A stretch of DNA of 64,000 bases from VMCP01 sp964408945 (GTDB taxonomy: Bacteria > Bacteroidota > Bacteroidia > NS11-12g > UBA955), in the NCBI GenBank assembly GCA_964408945.1, contig CAYPBJ010000005.1:62001-126000 (forward strand). The letters are read 5' to 3'. The notes below the pieces were generated by a model that saw nothing but the letters and a program-made list of their open reading frames with translations, did not search any database and was not told where the DNA came from. Shown here piece after piece: positions 51,054 to 60,618 of this stretch. Made by a program: the position numbers and the translations under genes. Each line of letters opens with the position of its first letter. The first letter of the stretch is position 1.

Positions 51054-53342
51054 ATGAATCTTCGTAATGTCCTATTTGTAGCCGTCGGATATATTTCTAA
51101 CTCACTTTTTGCACAATCTGCAACAACTACTGTTGACTATATTTCAATAAATCCAAAAGTAAGTGCCCCTGCTAAAGTTGCACTAAAGTATTTATCAGAT
51201 AAAAATTTATCTCTTTTTGACGATGAAAATAGCATATTTATAACTTTTCAGTCGAATTTAGACCTTGCACATTGGAAAAATAAGGCGGAATTCTTAACCT
51301 CAAAATTTGATAGTGAATTCCCAATAAGCAAGGGTCAATATATTATAACTGCACGTTTAAATATTTCAGAATTGAACCAATTTTTATTAGATGAAAATTT
51401 AGTACATCTGGAGGTTGCGTCTAGATTAAATTCACCTCGACCACTTGATGATAAATCTAAATCTAAAAGTCAAGTTGATCTTCTTCATAATTTGCAAGAT
51501 CCGGGACCTATCAAAGGTGAGGATGTCATTGTTGGTGTGGTAGATATAGGTTTTCAAACTTCGCATCCCACATTTTTCAATGAAAATGGATCGAAATATA
51601 GAGTGAAACGGTTTTGGCATCAAGGTTATCCGAATCAAGATGGCCCAAAACCAAACAATTACGGCATTTTGTTTTCAACTCAAAACAGCATTTTAAAGGC
51701 CGTTGATTATGACGGTTCTCATGGTACGCATGTGGCAGGAATTGCCGCTGGCTCCGGATTTAAAAGTCCTGACTTGAAATTTTCGGGCATGGCCCCCAAT
51801 GCTGATCTTGTTTTTGTGGGGATTAAATACAAAAACGATACTTTAAACGGAAGTGCACTTGGTGATCTAGTTGTTGCGAATTCAACCATTCTCGATGGAT
51901 TTCAATACATTTTCAACTATGCAGATTCCGTTGATAAGCCGGTTGTTACTAATTTAAGTTGGGGCATGCACACGGGTCCGCATGACGGAACTTCTTTGTT
52001 TGATTTGTCGTTAGAATCTATGCTAAATAAACATTACACCTTTAGAAACAGTAATAGAGGAAAAATATTGGTAGGTGCAAACGGAAATAGTGCAAGAGAG
52101 AACATGCACATTAAATTTGATTTGAACAATGACACCCTTGAAACTCTCGCAATGGATAGAAGTAGGGAGTATTATAAAACAGAAAATGTGTATTGTGATT
52201 TTTGGTCAGAAAAAGATGCAAGCATTCAGATGAAAATAACGCTAATTGATTCTCAAAACAACGAATTAATTACCACTGACTTTTTCAATTTTAACAGTGA
52301 TTCATACAATAAAATAGTGCTTCACAACGGAAATGATACTTTACAAGTCGTTGTTTCATCTCAAAAAAAATACGTAAACAACAATAAATCGAATGTATTG
52401 GTGATGGCCGAAGCAAATTCCAACAAAAGATTTATCAAAATTTCATTTTCAGGGACTGGGGTTTTGCATGGGTGGAATTCAGGAAGAACCTACGAATGGA
52501 CATCAGGTACTTTTAGAAGTTATATCAGAAGTTTAAAACCAACTAATTGGATTGAGGGGGATGAGAAATATACGGTCATTGAAAACGGAGGTACGTCTAA
52601 AGCAATTTTAGCAGTAGGTGCATATAATAACAGAGTAAATTGGATTAATGCCGCTGGTGAGTTTAAGTCAGATTCTGCAATTGCTGAAGGACAAATTGCT
52701 GGATTTAGTAGCAATGGGCCAACTGTTGACGGAAGAATGAAGCCCAATATTAGTGCCCCTGGGCAATATATAACTTCAAGTTATCATAAAGATCAATTGC
52801 CTGGATGGCTATTACCATATGTTTTACATATTGATACGTTCAATCAAGATAAGGTATATTATGCTATGGCCAGCGGAACTTCAATGGCTGCTCCTCATGC
52901 CGCAGGAATTGTGGCCTTATTGTTACAACACACACGCGGCAATTTAACTTATTCCCAAATGATTGAGTTGATTCAATCATCGGCAAAAAAAGATGAATTC
53001 ACTGGTTCTATTGAAAATTACATTTATGGATATGGTAAAATTCAAGCTTACAGTGCTTTTATGGCTTCAAGTATTTTTGCAAATACGCAAATTCATGCAC
53101 CTCAAAATCTAATGAAGCCCTGGTTCTTGAAAGATGAAAATCAACTAAAAATTAAAGGAATTCCAGAAGATTTTAATCTAAATATGGCCATTTATGATTT
53201 ATCAGGAAGACTGTTGTTTCAACAAAACATTGGACAAACAAGAGAGATTAACGTTGCTGATTTCAAATTGCCCATCTCTGGAGTTTATATCATAAAACTA
53301 GCAGGAGAGGGGTTGTTAAGTTCAACCTTGTTTGTGTTCTAG
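51054..53342 (+). CDS. Subtilisin-like serine protease (S8) with type IX secretion C-terminal domain
   Basis: 762 residues with a signal peptide (MNLRNVLFVAVGYISNSLFAQ) and an N-terminal pro-region to ~150. The S8 domain has catalytic Asp in VGVVDIGFQTSHP, His in DGSHGTHVAGIAAG and Ser in SGTSMAAPHAAG; an inserted beta domain (about 340-510) separates His and Ser. The last ~75 residues (MAIYDLSGRLLFQQ, SGVYIIKLAGEG) form a type A T9SS sorting domain, so the protease is exported through the outer membrane by the Por/T9SS system. ATG 51054 is taken because it directly precedes the signal peptide. Confidence 0.92.
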   Translation: MNLRNVLFVAVGYISNSLFAQSATTTVDYISINPKVSAPAKVALKYLSDKNLSLFDDENSIFITFQSNLDLAHWKNKAEFLTSKFDSEFPISKGQYIITARLNISELNQFLLDENLVHLEVASRLNSPRPLDDKSKSKSQVDLLHNLQDPGPIKGEDVIVGVVDIGFQTSHPTFFNENGSKYRVKRFWHQGYPNQDGPKPNNYGILFSTQNSILKAVDYDGSHGTHVAGIAAGSGFKSPDLKFSGMAPNADLVFVGIKYKNDTLNGSALGDLVVANSTILDGFQYIFNYADSVDKPVVTNLSWGMHTGPHDGTSLFDLSLESMLNKHYTFRNSNRGKILVGANGNSARENMHIKFDLNNDTLETLAMDRSREYYKTENVYCDFWSEKDASIQMKITLIDSQNNELITTDFFNFNSDSYNKIVLHNGNDTLQVVVSSQKKYVNNNKSNVLVMAEANSNKRFIKISFSGTGVLHGWNSGRTYEWTSGTFRSYIRSLKPTNWIEGDEKYTVIENGGTSKAILAVGAYNNRVNWINAAGEFKSDSAIAEGQIAGFSSNGPTVDGRMKPNISAPGQYITSSYHKDQLPGWLLPYVLHIDTFNQDKVYYAMASGTSMAAPHAAGIVALLLQHTRGNLTYSQMIELIQSSAKKDEFTGSIENYIYGYGKIQAYSAFMASSIFANTQIHAPQNLMKPWFLKDENQLKIKGIPEDFNLNMAIYDLSGRLLFQQNIGQTREINVADFKLPISGVYIIKLAGEGLLSSTLFVF

Positions 53343-53354
53343 TTCAATAATAGA

Positions 53355-54290
53355 CTAGTTTTCTGATTTGGTCAAAAGGTAAGATTCAACATGGCGACTT
53401 TTCTTCTCTTCGTAAATGTCTGAAATCTTAACCATAATGCCTGTTTCTTCAACACCGCCAAAATGGTCGTTTATGGCCGTACCGAAGGTTTTCATTGTTG
53501 GACTCAAACTCATATAGCTATTAAACAAGGGTGGCACTTGTTCACCCAACTGCCTCACATTTTGACTCAATAAATTGTAAGCTGGTTTGTATTCTAGTCC
53601 TTTAAGTTCATTTGAAAAAGCTTCATTAAAAGACCATTCTAAAGGACTAACTGGACTAACTAACTTTTCTGTATCTGGGAAAAAGGTCCACATAAAAGTT
53701 AAAATCAAATCACGCGCTTGTTTGTTAAAATTTGTATACATGGTAATCTTCCCAAAGAAATATTCCATATCAGGATGATCAACAACAAGAGCGCCAAGTC
53801 CGTCCCAAAGGTTGTCCAAGGAAAAAATTCCTTTTTTACTGTCTTTTGAAGGTTGATAATTGGGTTGAACAAAACTTCGACCTAATTCAATGGTCTTAGG
53901 AAAATAGTTTGAAATCAAATCATCTGAAAACAACAATATTTCAGTAGTTGATAAATGATATTTACCCTCTGAATCTTGATTGTCTTTGCAGAATGCGAAT
54001 CTATACCCTCCAACAATTTCTTGATCTTCTGGATTCCAAACGATCAATTGATTATAAGCATAATCACCGAGATCAAATTCATCCAAATCTAAATCCTTAC
54101 CAGTTCCACCACCTGCTTCTCTAAATGACCATTCTCTTAGTCTCCCAATTTCACGTAAGAGGTGAGGTTTATGGTTTCCGTTAAAAATATAAATTTGATT
54201 ATTGGCTTTGTTGGTGTTGCGAACAAAAATTTCCGAAGTCAGTTCTTTTGTCAGTAATTCTCTATTTACCCTGTCAACGATAGGTGTCAT
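53355..54290 (-). CDS. glsB: GNAT-type N-acyltransferase, likely GlsB (glycine/ornithine aminolipid synthesis)
   Basis: 311 residues of the hemolysin/OlsB-like N-acyltransferase group: LREWSFREAGGGTGKDLDLDEFD (about 50-72), QEIVGGYRFAF, IELGRSFVQPNYQ and ALVVDHPDMEYFFGKITMY are typical. It should N-acylate an amino acid (glycine in Bacteroides) with a 3-hydroxy fatty acid to give the mono-acyl aminolipid. It lies directly after a PlsC-like acyltransferase gene (25-base gap). The same two enzyme types are neighbours as glsB-glsA in Bacteroides thetaiotaomicron, which is the reason for the name; the amino acid used here is not known. Confidence 0.8.
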   Translation of the reverse strand: MTPIVDRVNRELLTKELTSEIFVRNTNKANNQIYIFNGNHKPHLLREIGRLREWSFREAGGGTGKDLDLDEFDLGDYAYNQLIVWNPEDQEIVGGYRFAFCKDNQDSEGKYHLSTTEILLFSDDLISNYFPKTIELGRSFVQPNYQPSKDSKKGIFSLDNLWDGLGALVVDHPDMEYFFGKITMYTNFNKQARDLILTFMWTFFPDTEKLVSPVSPLEWSFNEAFSNELKGLEYKPAYNLLSQNVRQLGEQVPPLFNSYMSLSPTMKTFGTAINDHFGGVEETGIMVKISDIYEEKKSRHVESYLLTKSEN

Positions 54291-54315
54291 ATAAGACGCA
54301 AAATAAGGGAAAGAT

Positions 54316-55149
54316 TTAATATTCCGTTAATAAATTCCCTTTGAGTGCGTAGACCATTTTTTTAATTTTTTGAGCAATTTCAAAAGGATTTCCTTGAGCT
54401 AATTTATCAGGGGTAATGGGTTTGCCGAAATAAATGTGAATGTCTTTCCCTCTTGCTTTAAACATTTCATCTGGCAAAGTAAACATCTCGAAATTGACTT
54501 TGATACCAAAGAATTTTCTTATCGATGAAATGCGATAAAACCTTTCAGTGTTTCGTCCATCAATAAATACAGGCACCAAAGGAAGATTGTTCTGTCTACA
54601 TTTCACCACCACACTTTTTTGCCAATCTAAATCGGTAATTTGTCCGTTAATTTTTCGAGAAACATATCCCGATGGAAAAATAAGAACACATTTCCCCGAT
54701 GAATAAGCTTGTGTAATCTGAGCTAAGTTGTTGCGGTCTGACTTTCCTACTTTGTTTACAGCAATAAAATACGGACTCAATGGTTTGATATTCATTAAAA
54801 TATCGTTGGCTAGAAAAATTAAGTCATTTCGAACTTCAGATGAGCCTTTTAATAATGCCATTCCATCAATTCCACCCAGAGGGTGATTTGCTGCTAAAAC
54901 ACAACCACCGTCGTGAGGTATGTGCTCTAATCCATGACAAATGATGTTAATTTTTAATTCATTGAAAACTACATCAACAAATTCCTTTCCCTCGGTACCA
55001 TGACCCTTCAGAAGAATTTCATTGATGTAGTCTTGATGTATAAATCGTTTAAACCAATTCAAAATGAATCGAGGTATTTGTTTCAAGAGTTTGGGATTTT
55101 TACTCCTGATGATTTCGTCAATATTGATTTGAATAGGCTTGTCTGTCAT
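54316..55149 (-). CDS. glsA: PlsC-like O-acyltransferase, likely GlsA (aminolipid synthesis)
   Basis: 277-residue lysophospholipid-acyltransferase-fold protein. The acyltransferase block 1 is AANHPLGGIDGMAL (HxxxxD form, about 92-105), with a later FPSGYVSRK block and VPVFIDGRNTERFY. Expected to O-acylate the hydroxyl of the N-acyl amino acid formed by the next gene product. It is 3 bases after pgm and 25 before glsB on the same strand. A generic acyltransferase for phospholipids or lipid A is the alternative, but the pairing argues for aminolipids. Confidence 0.8.
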   Translation of the reverse strand: MTDKPIQINIDEIIRSKNPKLLKQIPRFILNWFKRFIHQDYINEILLKGHGTEGKEFVDVVFNELKINIICHGLEHIPHDGGCVLAANHPLGGIDGMALLKGSSEVRNDLIFLANDILMNIKPLSPYFIAVNKVGKSDRNNLAQITQAYSSGKCVLIFPSGYVSRKINGQITDLDWQKSVVVKCRQNNLPLVPVFIDGRNTERFYRISSIRKFFGIKVNFEMFTLPDEMFKARGKDIHIYFGKPITPDKLAQGNPFEIAQKIKKMVYALKGNLLTEY

Positions 55150-55152
55150 TGT

Positions 55153-56550
55153 TTATAAGATTGCAGCTTTAGTAGCATCCAGAATAGCAAATGCAGCAGC
55201 TGATGAATCAGACTCCGAATATACTCTTAGAACAGGTTCAGTGCCAGATGGACGAATCATCACCCAAGAACCATTATCAAGGTGAAACTTGAACCCATCA
55301 ACATCTTCTATTTTTGTAACGTTATACGTTCCAAATTTTTTATAAGACCCTGATTTACAGTTTTCAATAATAGATAGCTTCAATTCATTGTTTATATGAA
55401 GGTCGTATCTTTCAACAGCAAATGAACCTATTTTATTATAAACGTCTTGAATCAATTGAGATACTGATTTTCCGGTTTTTGCCATGTATTCCATTAGTAC
55501 CAATCCCATCCAAACACCGTCTCTTTCAGGTATATGTCCTTTAATTGCTATTCCACCGCTTTCTTCAGCACCTATCAAAACATCGTCAGTAACCATGTAC
55601 TCACAAATGTATTTAAAACCAATTTTGGTTGTTATAGACTCAAGTCCTTTCAATTCACAAAGCTTCTGAACCTTATCACTTACAGAAAAGCTTTTAACTA
55701 CTTTTCCGCTGAAACCTTTGAATTCAGTAAGGTACTCTATCAACAACAATATCAAGTGATGAGAATCTACAAACTTTCCATTTTCATCAAAAAATCCAAT
55801 TCTATCCGCGTCTCCGTCAGTGGCTAATCCTACACTGTATTGCGAATTAGCAGCAATCATTTCAGAGATCTCAGGAAGATTTTTAAGAATAGGTTCTGGA
55901 GCTCTTCCTTCAAAGCCAGGATTGTAATCTCCATGCAAAATGGTGGCTTTTGGTAACAATCTTTTCACCAATCGCTGCCCTGCACCATACATCGCATCAT
56001 AAACCAGTCCCGTAGAAATAGAATCTAAAGCGTCCATGTCAAAATTTTTCTGACAATGCTCTAAATACATATCTTCAAATGCTCCAAATGTGATTAATCC
56101 AGCCTCAATCAACTCATCAAAACTACGACTTTGAATGATTTCCAAATCGGGAATGAGATTTTCAACCTCTGAAACAGTATCTGGAGTCGCTGGTCCGCCA
56201 TAATGTGCTTTGATTTTATAGCCATTGTAGCTAGGCGGATTATGCGATGCGGTGATGATGATTCCAAGGCCCGCATTCAGAGTGTTTGCTGCAAGAGAAA
56301 TCATGGGAGTAGAAACAAATCCTTGCGACATAACTACTTGTATTCCGTGGGCCGCAATAACAGTTGCCGTTTCTTTTGCGAACATTTCACCGCCAAATCT
56401 ACAATCATGACCTATAACCACTTTTTGCGGTAAATTTTGCGTCTTCAGCCACTCAGCCGTTGCAAAAGCTACTCTTCTTACATTAGCAGTATTAAACTCG
56501 TCTGCAATGATTTCTCTCCAGCCGTCAGTTCCAAATTTAATTTTGTACAT
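55153..56550 (-). CDS. Phosphoglucomutase/phosphomannomutase family protein
   Basis: 465-residue alpha-D-phosphohexomutase: KFGTDGWREI at the N-terminus, phosphoserine loop ITASHNPPSYNGYKIK (about 99-114), metal loop ATDGDADRIGF, sugar loop GAEESGGIAIKGH and phosphate loop RPSGTEPVLRVY. It interconverts hexose 1- and 6-phosphates for surface polysaccharide precursors; substrate preference is not decided by sequence. ATG 56550 (MYKIKFG) is used rather than a codon 15 bases upstream. It leads the two aminolipid acyltransferase genes. Confidence 0.9.
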   Translation of the reverse strand: MYKIKFGTDGWREIIADEFNTANVRRVAFATAEWLKTQNLPQKVVIGHDCRFGGEMFAKETATVIAAHGIQVVMSQGFVSTPMISLAANTLNAGLGIIITASHNPPSYNGYKIKAHYGGPATPDTVSEVENLIPDLEIIQSRSFDELIEAGLITFGAFEDMYLEHCQKNFDMDALDSISTGLVYDAMYGAGQRLVKRLLPKATILHGDYNPGFEGRAPEPILKNLPEISEMIAANSQYSVGLATDGDADRIGFFDENGKFVDSHHLILLLIEYLTEFKGFSGKVVKSFSVSDKVQKLCELKGLESITTKIGFKYICEYMVTDDVLIGAEESGGIAIKGHIPERDGVWMGLVLMEYMAKTGKSVSQLIQDVYNKIGSFAVERYDLHINNELKLSIIENCKSGSYKKFGTYNVTKIEDVDGFKFHLDNGSWVMIRPSGTEPVLRVYSESDSSAAAFAILDATKAAIL

Positions 56551-56592
56551 CTCTTTTAATATCAAATTATTATATATCGTTATTTAAATAAA

Positions 56593-57810
56593 TTATTCAA
56601 ATGCATTGATTCCTGTGATTTCCATTCCTAAAATCAATAAATGAATGTCATGAGTTCCCTCATAGGTAATTACAGACTCAAGGTTCATCATGTGTCTCAT
56701 TATGGGATATTCACCCGTGATACCCATACCTCCTAACATTTGTCTGCTTTCACGAGCAATATTCAAAGCCATTTCTACATTATTTCTTTTTGCTAAGGAT
56801 ATTTGAGCCGGAGTTGCCTTTCCATGATCCATCAATTGACCAAGACGCCATGTAATTAATTGTGCTTTGGTAATTTCAGTGAGCATTTCACTCAATTTCT
56901 TTTGCTGAAGTTGAAAAGATCCAATGGGTTTTCCAAACTGATGTCGCTCTAAGCTATATCTTCTTGCGGTATCATAACAATCCATGGCCGCTCCAATGGC
57001 TCCCCAGCTTATGCCATAACGTGCAGAATTTAAGCAAGTTAAAGGGCCTTTTAGTCCAATAACACCAGGTAAAATATTTGATTTAGGAACTCTTACATGA
57101 TCGAAAACCAATTCACCGGTTGCGCTGGCTCGCAAACTCCATTTATTATGAGTAGTAGGGGTTGTAAATCCTTCCATACCTCTTTCAACAATCAATCCTT
57201 GTACTTTTCCTTCTGGATTTTTAGCCCAAACTACAGCTACATCGCAAAAAGGAGAATTACTAATCCACATTTTTGCGCCATTTAAAATTACATGATCGCC
57301 ATCATCTGTAAATGATGTTGTCATTCCTGCTGGATTAGATCCATGGTCAGGTTCGGTAAGTCCAAAACTTCCCAACCATTCACCCGAAGATAATTTGGGC
57401 AAGTATTTTCGTCTTTGCTCCTCTGATCCAAACTTATATATGGGATACATGACCAACGAGCCTTGCACTGATGCAGTGCTGCGGATACCGCTATCACAGC
57501 GCTCTAATTCTTGCATAATTAGACCATACGTAGTGTAATCCATGCCACCACAACCGTATTCCGTTGGAAGTTGTGGACCGAAGGCACCAATTTCGCCTAA
57601 ACCTTTTACTAAAAACTGAGGGAATTCTGACAGTTGAGCATAATGTTCTATAATTGGAGACACATTTTTCTTGACCCAATCTCTAACAGAATCTCTTATC
57701 AACTTTTGTTCATCAGAGAGTAAATCATCTACGCCGTAAAAATCAGGGGCGATAAATTTGTCTTTTCCTCTGTTGGATTCGTAAAGTTCATCTAAATTTG
57801 AAATGCTCAT
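56593..57810 (-). CDS. Acyl-CoA dehydrogenase, glutaryl-CoA dehydrogenase-like
   Basis: 405-residue FAD acyl-CoA dehydrogenase. ERCDSGIRSTASVQGSLVMYPI (kept here in pieces: SGIRS carries the Arg that binds the glutaryl carboxylate) and GLTEPDHGSNP match glutaryl-CoA dehydrogenases, and the catalytic Glu lies in TYEGTHDIH (about residue 384). It oxidatively decarboxylates glutaryl-CoA in lysine/tryptophan breakdown, if the assignment holds. An exact -7 box lies at 57824-57831. It diverges from folB over a 62-base gap. Confidence 0.88.
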   Translation of the reverse strand: MSISNLDELYESNRGKDKFIAPDFYGVDDLLSDEQKLIRDSVRDWVKKNVSPIIEHYAQLSEFPQFLVKGLGEIGAFGPQLPTEYGCGGMDYTTYGLIMQELERCDSGIRSTASVQGSLVMYPIYKFGSEEQRRKYLPKLSSGEWLGSFGLTEPDHGSNPAGMTTSFTDDGDHVILNGAKMWISNSPFCDVAVVWAKNPEGKVQGLIVERGMEGFTTPTTHNKWSLRASATGELVFDHVRVPKSNILPGVIGLKGPLTCLNSARYGISWGAIGAAMDCYDTARRYSLERHQFGKPIGSFQLQQKKLSEMLTEITKAQLITWRLGQLMDHGKATPAQISLAKRNNVEMALNIARESRQMLGGMGITGEYPIMRHMMNLESVITYEGTHDIHLLILGMEITGINAFE

Positions 57811-57823
57811 AATGCAATCTACG

Positions 57824-57831
57824 CAAAAGTA
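57824..57831 (-). promoter_or_regulatory. -7 promoter element of the acyl-CoA dehydrogenase gene
   Basis: Minus-strand TACTTTTGC is an exact TAnnTTTG ending 13 bases before the ATG at 57810, giving a leader of about 8 bases. No -33 match is seen. Confidence 0.55.
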
Positions 57832-57872
57832 AGATTCTATAAACGCACTAAGTCTAATTTTAAATAAACAAT

Positions 57873-58247
57873 ATGTTAATCCTTGTGAGTGTAAATGACC
57901 TTCGAATTAGAATACCCGTTGGTTATTATCCAGAAGAAATATCCCTGAAAACCGATGTCTTTATCACTGTAAAAGTGAAATATGAATCACAAAATATTAA
58001 TGATGACCTCAATAAGACCATTGATTATCAAAAGATAGGGGAGACAATAAAAATATTAGCACAAACATCTTTTAAACTTTTAGAAACCTTCTGCGAAAAA
58101 TTGATTGAACAACTTTCATCACTTTACGGCCACTTGAATCTACAGACCATCTCAGTTTCGATAAAAAAAATGCATATTCTCGAAACGGGTTTGGATGCTC
58201 AAAGCCATGAGGTTTTCGTCGAAAAAAACCAATTTCAAGAACGCTAA
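57873..58247 (+). CDS. folB: Dihydroneopterin aldolase
   Basis: Converts dihydroneopterin to 6-hydroxymethyl-dihydropterin in folate synthesis. 124 residues, full family length: VGYYPEE (conserved Glu, about residue 22), TIDYQKIG, LLETFCEKLIEQL (the pterin-anchoring Glu region) and ISVSIKKMH with the catalytic Lys position. It stands alone, 28 bases before a TonB receptor gene with its own -7 box; no other folate genes are near. Confidence 0.88.
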   Translation: MLILVSVNDLRIRIPVGYYPEEISLKTDVFITVKVKYESQNINDDLNKTIDYQKIGETIKILAQTSFKLLETFCEKLIEQLSSLYGHLNLQTISVSIKKMHILETGLDAQSHEVFVEKNQFQER

Positions 58248-58263
58248 ATCATTCGTTAGCAAT

Positions 58264-58271
58264 TATATTTG
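58264..58271 (+). promoter_or_regulatory. -7 promoter element of the TonB receptor operon
   Basis: TATATTTG is an exact match, 4 bases before the ATG at 58276, predicting a leaderless mRNA. It likely drives the receptor, the DUF4249 lipoprotein and uvrA, which overlap one another. Confidence 0.65.
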
Positions 58272-58275
58272 AACA

Positions 58276-60618
58276 ATGAAAATAGTAGGTTTGATTGCCG
58301 CCCTTTTTATTTCTAATTTGTGCTTTTCGCAAACTAGTTCTGTAAAGGGTTGGGTGTTCGATCAACGCTCCTTAGAAACGATTCCTAACGCTGTAATTGT
58401 CAACAGTGGAAATAATCAATATTCAAAATCGAATTTGTCAGGTTTTTTTCAGATTCGGTCCGGAAATGGTGATCAAAGGTTTATCATTGCTGCTCCTGGA
58501 TATCGTCCAATGATCATTGAAATTGATGTTTATGGGGAATCTGAGAAAAATATCTTTCTTGAGCCTGTCTATTTTGACGAACAAGACAGTACCAATCAAA
58601 TTGTAAATTTACATACCAGTGATATTTCGCATTATAAACTCCTAAAACGACAAATCCTTCAATACAAAACCATTCTTAGTATCAGTGATCCTATCAAATT
58701 GCTCCAATTTTTGCCTGGAGTGAGCGGTGGCTTTGAAGGATTATCTTCATCATTTGTTCGAGGCAGTAATGCTGATCAAAATCTCATGTTGATGAACGGT
58801 TTACCGGTTTATGGAAACGGACACATTTGGGGACTTTTGAGCAATTACAACCCTGAAATCTTAAAAAGTACCGAATTGTATAGAGGTATTGCGCCGGCCA
58901 GATATGGCAATAGAGCCGGGGGAGGGGTATTAGATGTTATAACTACAGGAGGAAATGCAGAGCATTGGAAAGGGAATGTAAACATAGATTTAGCTACAAT
59001 GAATTTTGCTGTTGATGGTCCATTAGACAAAGCTGGAAAATGGACTACTTCTTTAGCTTACCGACGTAGTTACTTAGATTTGTTGATTCAATCGCTTGCT
59101 CCCGATGCTTCAAATTCACTCATTGGAAATGTTCACGATTTTAACTTCAAGTTAGATTTTAAGGAATCGAGAAACAGACATTGGAGTTTTTGGGCTTATA
59201 ACGGAAGAGACAAATACGGTTTAAAATTTGGAGACGTCATAACAGATTCTTTAGGAAGATCAGCAGACATAGAATTTGGTTGGACTTGGACTTGGCAGAA
59301 TACATTATCTGGCTTTTCATTATCCCAAAAACTTTCCAAAGATCATTTTATGCACGCTCAATTGGGGCTTTCTCGATATTCTTATAAAAACATGCTCGAT
59401 GCGAATTCAAGATTCACTTCAAACAATGGAGTAGAAACGAATGAAGGCTTTGAGCACATGAGGAATGCTATTACCGATATTTCTTTAAATGTTGATTTTG
59501 ATTATTTGATAGGACCAAAATCAAGTCTAAAATATGGAACGCATTGGGTAACCCATCACATGAAACCCGGCGAACTGGATGTATTCCTTAAAACCAACAA
59601 CACAGTTCAAACCGATACGTTATACGGAACATGGAATACCAACTTGGTTTCGGAATTCTCTAATTACGCCGAATTGGAGTTTCATCCCAATCCTTATTTA
59701 AGCTTGAATTTAGGCGGTAGGATATGGACCTATTTTTCGGCTGAAAAAACATTTCTACGTTTTGAACCGCGTTTGACCATCAATCAAATGTTGGAAGGTA
59801 AAAAGAGAATTCAATTGGGCTTTGGAATGAACAACCAAGGCATTCATCAGTTATCCAATGTTACAGGAATTCTACCTCAGGATGTATGGTTTCCCACAAC
59901 AGGTATGTTAAAACCACAACAAACCACACAGGTTTCTGCAGCCTTTATACAGCCATTGAAAGAAGGTTGGGAACTTTCCATTGAAGGCTATTATAAATAT
60001 TTATCGGGTATTACCGATGTTCTTCCGTCTAGAGATGAAAAATTGTCATTAGCCTATTGGGAGAAAAGCGTGATTCAGGGTACCGGAAACTCACAAGGAT
60101 TGGAATTTCTTCTTACCAAAAGATCTGGAATGTTAAATTCTATAGTGTCATACACATTAAGTTCTACTACTCGTCTTTTTGAAGATTTAAACTATGGTGA
60201 TGAATTCTATTTTAGATGGGACAGAACTCACAAAGTTGCTGTTCAATTGGTTTATCAACAAACAGAAGAGTTAAGTTTCCATTGCAATTTTGTGTATATG
60301 TCGGGGAATCCTGTTACTGTTCCTACTGCTAAATTCTTTACTCCCGATGGAAAACTAGTTTATGACTATAGCTACAAAAACAATTACAGATTGCCCGATT
60401 ATCAGAGATTAGACGTCGGTTTCACGAAGGAAATTAACTCATCGAATAGATTTGACTACAGAGAATTTTACGGTGTAAATATTTACAACGTTCTAGGAAA
60501 GAACAATGTTATGGTGGCGAGATTTCAAGATACAAACACAATGCCAAGCGAAATAAAGCTTATCGGTACGGGTTATTTTCCATTTATGCCGTCGGCTTTT
60601 TATAGAATTGAATTTTAA
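58276..60618 (+). CDS. TonB-dependent outer-membrane receptor with CarboxypepD_reg-like domain
   Basis: 780 residues: signal peptide (about 1-18), a carboxypeptidase-regulatory-like beta-sandwich (about 22-95: VKGWVFDQRSLETIPNA), plug domain (about 130-235: LPGVSGGFEGLSSSFVRGSN, RYGNRAGGGVLDVITTGG), then a 22-stranded-type barrel ending in FYRIEF with a C-terminal Phe. No SusD partner is present, but a DUF4249 lipoprotein follows with stop and start overlapping (TAATG), a pairing common in Bacteroidota. The substrate is unknown. Confidence 0.92.
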   Translation: MKIVGLIAALFISNLCFSQTSSVKGWVFDQRSLETIPNAVIVNSGNNQYSKSNLSGFFQIRSGNGDQRFIIAAPGYRPMIIEIDVYGESEKNIFLEPVYFDEQDSTNQIVNLHTSDISHYKLLKRQILQYKTILSISDPIKLLQFLPGVSGGFEGLSSSFVRGSNADQNLMLMNGLPVYGNGHIWGLLSNYNPEILKSTELYRGIAPARYGNRAGGGVLDVITTGGNAEHWKGNVNIDLATMNFAVDGPLDKAGKWTTSLAYRRSYLDLLIQSLAPDASNSLIGNVHDFNFKLDFKESRNRHWSFWAYNGRDKYGLKFGDVITDSLGRSADIEFGWTWTWQNTLSGFSLSQKLSKDHFMHAQLGLSRYSYKNMLDANSRFTSNNGVETNEGFEHMRNAITDISLNVDFDYLIGPKSSLKYGTHWVTHHMKPGELDVFLKTNNTVQTDTLYGTWNTNLVSEFSNYAELEFHPNPYLSLNLGGRIWTYFSAEKTFLRFEPRLTINQMLEGKKRIQLGFGMNNQGIHQLSNVTGILPQDVWFPTTGMLKPQQTTQVSAAFIQPLKEGWELSIEGYYKYLSGITDVLPSRDEKLSLAYWEKSVIQGTGNSQGLEFLLTKRSGMLNSIVSYTLSSTTRLFEDLNYGDEFYFRWDRTHKVAVQLVYQQTEELSFHCNFVYMSGNPVTVPTAKFFTPDGKLVYDYSYKNNYRLPDYQRLDVGFTKEINSSNRFDYREFYGVNIYNVLGKNNVMVARFQDTNTMPSEIKLIGTGYFPFMPSAFYRIEF

